A stretch of DNA of 64,000 bases from Halobaculum halobium. Its GTDB lineage: Archaea; Halobacteriota; Halobacteria; Halobacteriales; Haloferacaceae. A program made the position numbers and the translations under genes. Shown here piece after piece: positions 62,069-64,000 of the stretch. Every line of letters begins with the position of its first letter. The stretch's first letter is position 1. The stretch lies in the NCBI RefSeq assembly GCF_030127145.1, contig NZ_CP126159.1:310001-374000 (forward strand), in the 5' to 3' direction. The notes under the pieces were generated by a model, which worked only from the letters and a program-made list of their open reading frames with translations, had not been told where the DNA came from and did not search any database.

Positions 62069-62527
62069 TCAGGAGCGGTCGGGGTCGCCGGGACCCTCCC
62101 GTCGTGAGACCGTGAGCACCGGGACGTGTGAGGAGCGGACGACCTTCTCGGTTACACTCCCCACCAGATACCGGTCGAGTCCGCTGCGACCGTGGGTCGC
62201 CATGACGATGGCGTCTACGTCGGCCTCCTCGGCGTAGGCGGTGATCTCCGAGACCGGCGTTCCCTCGCGGATCGTGCGGTCGGCGTCGATGTCGTCGGGG
62301 ATCGCGGCCGAGACGCGTTTGACCGCCTCCTCGGCGCGCTCGCGCTCGGCGTCGACCCACGCTTCCGCGGCGACACCCGCCGACGGGCTCTCGAATCGGT
62401 TTCGGGTATCGACCACCGAAAGCACGTGCACGGTCGCGTCGAACGCCCGCGCGAGGGCGTTGGCGTGCTCGATGGCGGCGTCGGTGCCGTCGCTGCCGTC
62501 GGTCGGCACGAGCAGGTCGTCGTACAT
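62069..62527 (-). CDS. Universal stress protein
   Basis: 152 residues. LLVPTDGSDGTDAAIEHANA start, VHVLSVVDT, and the ATP-binding end THGRSGLDRYLVGSVTEKVV with the complete G-x2-G-x9-G-S motif. A single-domain Usp, probably ATP-binding. It lies between nth and the TSUP gene, 91 bp downstream of nothing else on its strand; no operon partner. Confidence 0.92.
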   Translation of the reverse strand: MYDDLLVPTDGSDGTDAAIEHANALARAFDATVHVLSVVDTRNRFESPSAGVAAEAWVDAERERAEEAVKRVSAAIPDDIDADRTIREGTPVSEITAYAEEADVDAIVMATHGRSGLDRYLVGSVTEKVVRSSHVPVLTVSRREGPGDPDRS

Positions 62528-62617
62528 GGTTACATGTTTCTCCGGCGGACGGAAAAGCGGCGGTGACTCGGGATTCCGACCGGGGGACCGCCCCGGTCGC
62601 GGGTGGACCCCCGCCGA

Positions 62618-63724
62618 TCAGGCGACCCCGGTCGCCATGCCGAACAGCGCCACCGAGATCACCGCAAAGAGGATCCCGACGCCCGTCTTGATCGTTTTGG
62701 TGTCGACCGCAGTGGAGACGTACGGAGCGATCTGGCCGCCGATCACCGTCGCGGGGACGGTGAACACGACCATGTTCCACGGCACGTTCTGCAGGTCGAG
62801 CGCGTGGCCCACGTCGACGAACGCGCCGCCGAAGACGTGAACGAGCGACGCGATGACTGCGGTCACGGCCACGACGATGTGGTTCGTCCCGATGGCGACC
62901 CGGACCGGAACGTTCGTGCGCAGCATCGAGATGATCCCCAACTCGCCGATCCCGAAGCCTGCCAGTCCTTGGAATGCGCCGCCGACGCTGTAGTTACCGA
63001 ACCGTTCGAGGTAGCCGGCGCGGTCGTAGGTGTACTCGTTGCCGTCGTTGTCGACGCGTGTGACGGTCCCGTCGGCGTCCGTCTCGACGCCGGCCGGGCC
63101 GGGTTTGTCGTCGTCGTCGGGGAGATCGTGACCGCCGCCGTCGGCGACCGCCTCGGCGTCGGCTCCGGCCTCCATCTCCTCTTGAGCGTCGTCGGCGTGG
63201 TCGCCATGTCCGAGGTCGGCCCGGAACAGCAGATACGACGCCGCCGCCAGCGCGATCCCCAGCAGTCCGTAGAAGACCGTCTCGGGGATGACGAACGACG
63301 CCAGCGCACCTCCGACGACGAACGGGAGCCCGCCGACCACGAGCGAGACCGCGAGCCGACGGTCCACGAGCCCGTAGCGGACGAACGCCAGCGCCGAACT
63401 GGAGAGGCCGAACGACTCGCTGACGAGCCCCACGAGCACGATCTCGGAGGGAGAAAGCGGCTGTGCGACCAGTGGGAACAGGAAGATGAGGAACGGCACA
63501 AACAGCGCGGAGCCGCTGATCCCGACCGTGTTCACGATCGTCGCCCCGAGCATGAACACCGGGAGGAGCCACCAGTACTCAAACCAGTAGTTCGCGCCGG
63601 CGTCCGCGGGCGTCGGCGCCCCGGTGTACACTCCGAGGACGAACAGCACGGGCGCGGTCAGTACGAACAGGTGTTGGTACCTGAGAAACGTCTCGACGAG
63701 TTCGTCGGTCGTGGACGAAGTCAT
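62618..63724 (-). CDS. TSUP/TauE-type transporter with a long acidic loop
   Basis: 368 residues from ATG 63724 (63754 also open). About eight helices of the TSUP type (GVYTGAPTPADAGANYWFEY, FGIGELG...). It has an acidic insertion of about 70 residues (LGHGDHADDAQEEMEAGADA) ending with a motif resembling a YD repeat (VTRVDNDGNEYTYDRAGYLE). It likely exports sulfite or another sulfur-carbon anion; the loop's role is unknown. The 170 bp upstream are gene-free. Confidence 0.85.
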   Translation of the reverse strand: MTSSTTDELVETFLRYQHLFVLTAPVLFVLGVYTGAPTPADAGANYWFEYWWLLPVFMLGATIVNTVGISGSALFVPFLIFLFPLVAQPLSPSEIVLVGLVSESFGLSSSALAFVRYGLVDRRLAVSLVVGGLPFVVGGALASFVIPETVFYGLLGIALAAASYLLFRADLGHGDHADDAQEEMEAGADAEAVADGGGHDLPDDDDKPGPAGVETDADGTVTRVDNDGNEYTYDRAGYLERFGNYSVGGAFQGLAGFGIGELGIISMLRTNVPVRVAIGTNHIVVAVTAVIASLVHVFGGAFVDVGHALDLQNVPWNMVVFTVPATVIGGQIAPYVSTAVDTKTIKTGVGILFAVISVALFGMATGVA

Positions 63725-63894
63725 TGTGAGAGGTGAGGAAAGCGACGGCGTCACCTGCGCTGGTGGGCCGCGTGAATGGTGTTCGTCGTACCAACGCTCG
63801 GGGGGCAGCCACTAATAAACGCTAAGATTTCGACCCGCTCCGAACCATGTGACCACTGCACGCGGTCGGCCGTAGTCCCACGATTTCGCGCCGG

Positions 63895-64000
63895 TCACAA
63901 ACGATCGAGCGTGACGATCGTGTCGCCGCGGGGCAGTACGCACCGGTCGGTGCCTCCGCTCGCTGTGAACGGCCGAGGGGTTCCGGTTCGGCGGGGGGCG
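63895..64000 (-). CDS. C-terminal end of an unidentified gene
   Basis: Read on the minus strand from the window edge the frame gives ...PFTASGGTDRCVLPRGDTIV followed by TLDRL and a stop at 63895-63897. The sequence looks coding (a clear beta-strand end), but about 35 residues are too few for a family. The rest of the gene lies outside the window. Confidence 0.4.
   Translation of the reverse strand, partial: APRRTGTPRPFTASGGTDRCVLPRGDTIVTLDRL

Overview
The window is GC-rich, and its proteins are acidic (many Asp/Glu, few Lys). Tat-type secretion signals, halocyanins, Bat-type HTH regulators, DUF2249, DUF1641 and DUF2270 proteins, a PGF-CTERM tail, GTG starts and leaderless genes with a TATA box 25-32 bp before the start codon all point to a haloarchaeon (class Halobacteria). 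The genus cannot be assigned from the sequence alone. I found no rRNA, tRNA or CRISPR array.

Layout. 1-3.2 kb is a lower-GC accessory stretch: a partial aminoglycoside-phosphotransferase-like gene, two small membrane proteins, and a wHTH antitoxin-like gene whose PemK/MazF-like toxin partner is broken, with a decayed ISH transposase inserted and the toxin tail lying inverted upstream. 3.2-14.2 kb is respiratory: a LOV-domain histidine kinase, a ba3-type terminal oxidase operon (subunits I and II, a double-halocyanin fusion, an anchored accessory protein) and, divergently, a copper-handling operon (small membrane protein, SafE/DsbD-like protein, Cu P-type ATPase, four-gene set in all). 14-18.4 kb holds metabolic genes (SDR, Gfo/Idh/MocA, EamA) with CBS and Usp proteins. 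18.5-21.3 kb encodes poly-gamma-glutamate-type synthesis proteins of unusual architecture. 21.4-27.9 kb is a mixture: formamidase family, sugar isomerase, VIT1, DUF211, an FMN-binding protein, an amino-acid permease and membrane proteins. 28-41.8 kb holds a hydrolase/CPBP/Bat set, a MetE-like protein, a CoA-disulfide-reductase-like enzyme, a truncated globin, glycerate kinase, Usp, an AidB-like acyl-CoA dehydrogenase and KatG.

42-48.6 kb looks like a microaerobic/anaerobic and sulfur module: an NnrS/oxidase-I-like membrane protein, DUF2249, two cupins, a broken SRPBCC gene, then sulfide:quinone reductase with DUF1641, TusA and a Cys-containing HTH regulator. Three palindromes of the form CGAAC-N2-GTTCG (one with a G for A change in the reverse arm, one with G for C at the edge) lie 37-38 bp before three start codons here and suggest a shared regulator. 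48.8-56.4 kb has DUF2270, a second formamidase with a zinc-ribbon insert, a MoaD-like protein and two sensor kinases. 56.6-61 kb is a three-gene surface cluster (four-PKD Tat protein, CARDB/dockerin-like protein, PGF-CTERM protein). 61.3-64 kb has endonuclease III, Usp, a TSUP transporter and the tail of an unidentified gene.

The most coherent groups are the oxidase/copper assembly pair of divergent operons, the palindrome-marked module around 42-46 kb, the PGA genes with a duplicated CapC and a DUF1508-CapB fusion, and the PKD/CARDB/PGF-CTERM surface cluster. Functional calls come from motifs and remembered family features; no database search was possible.
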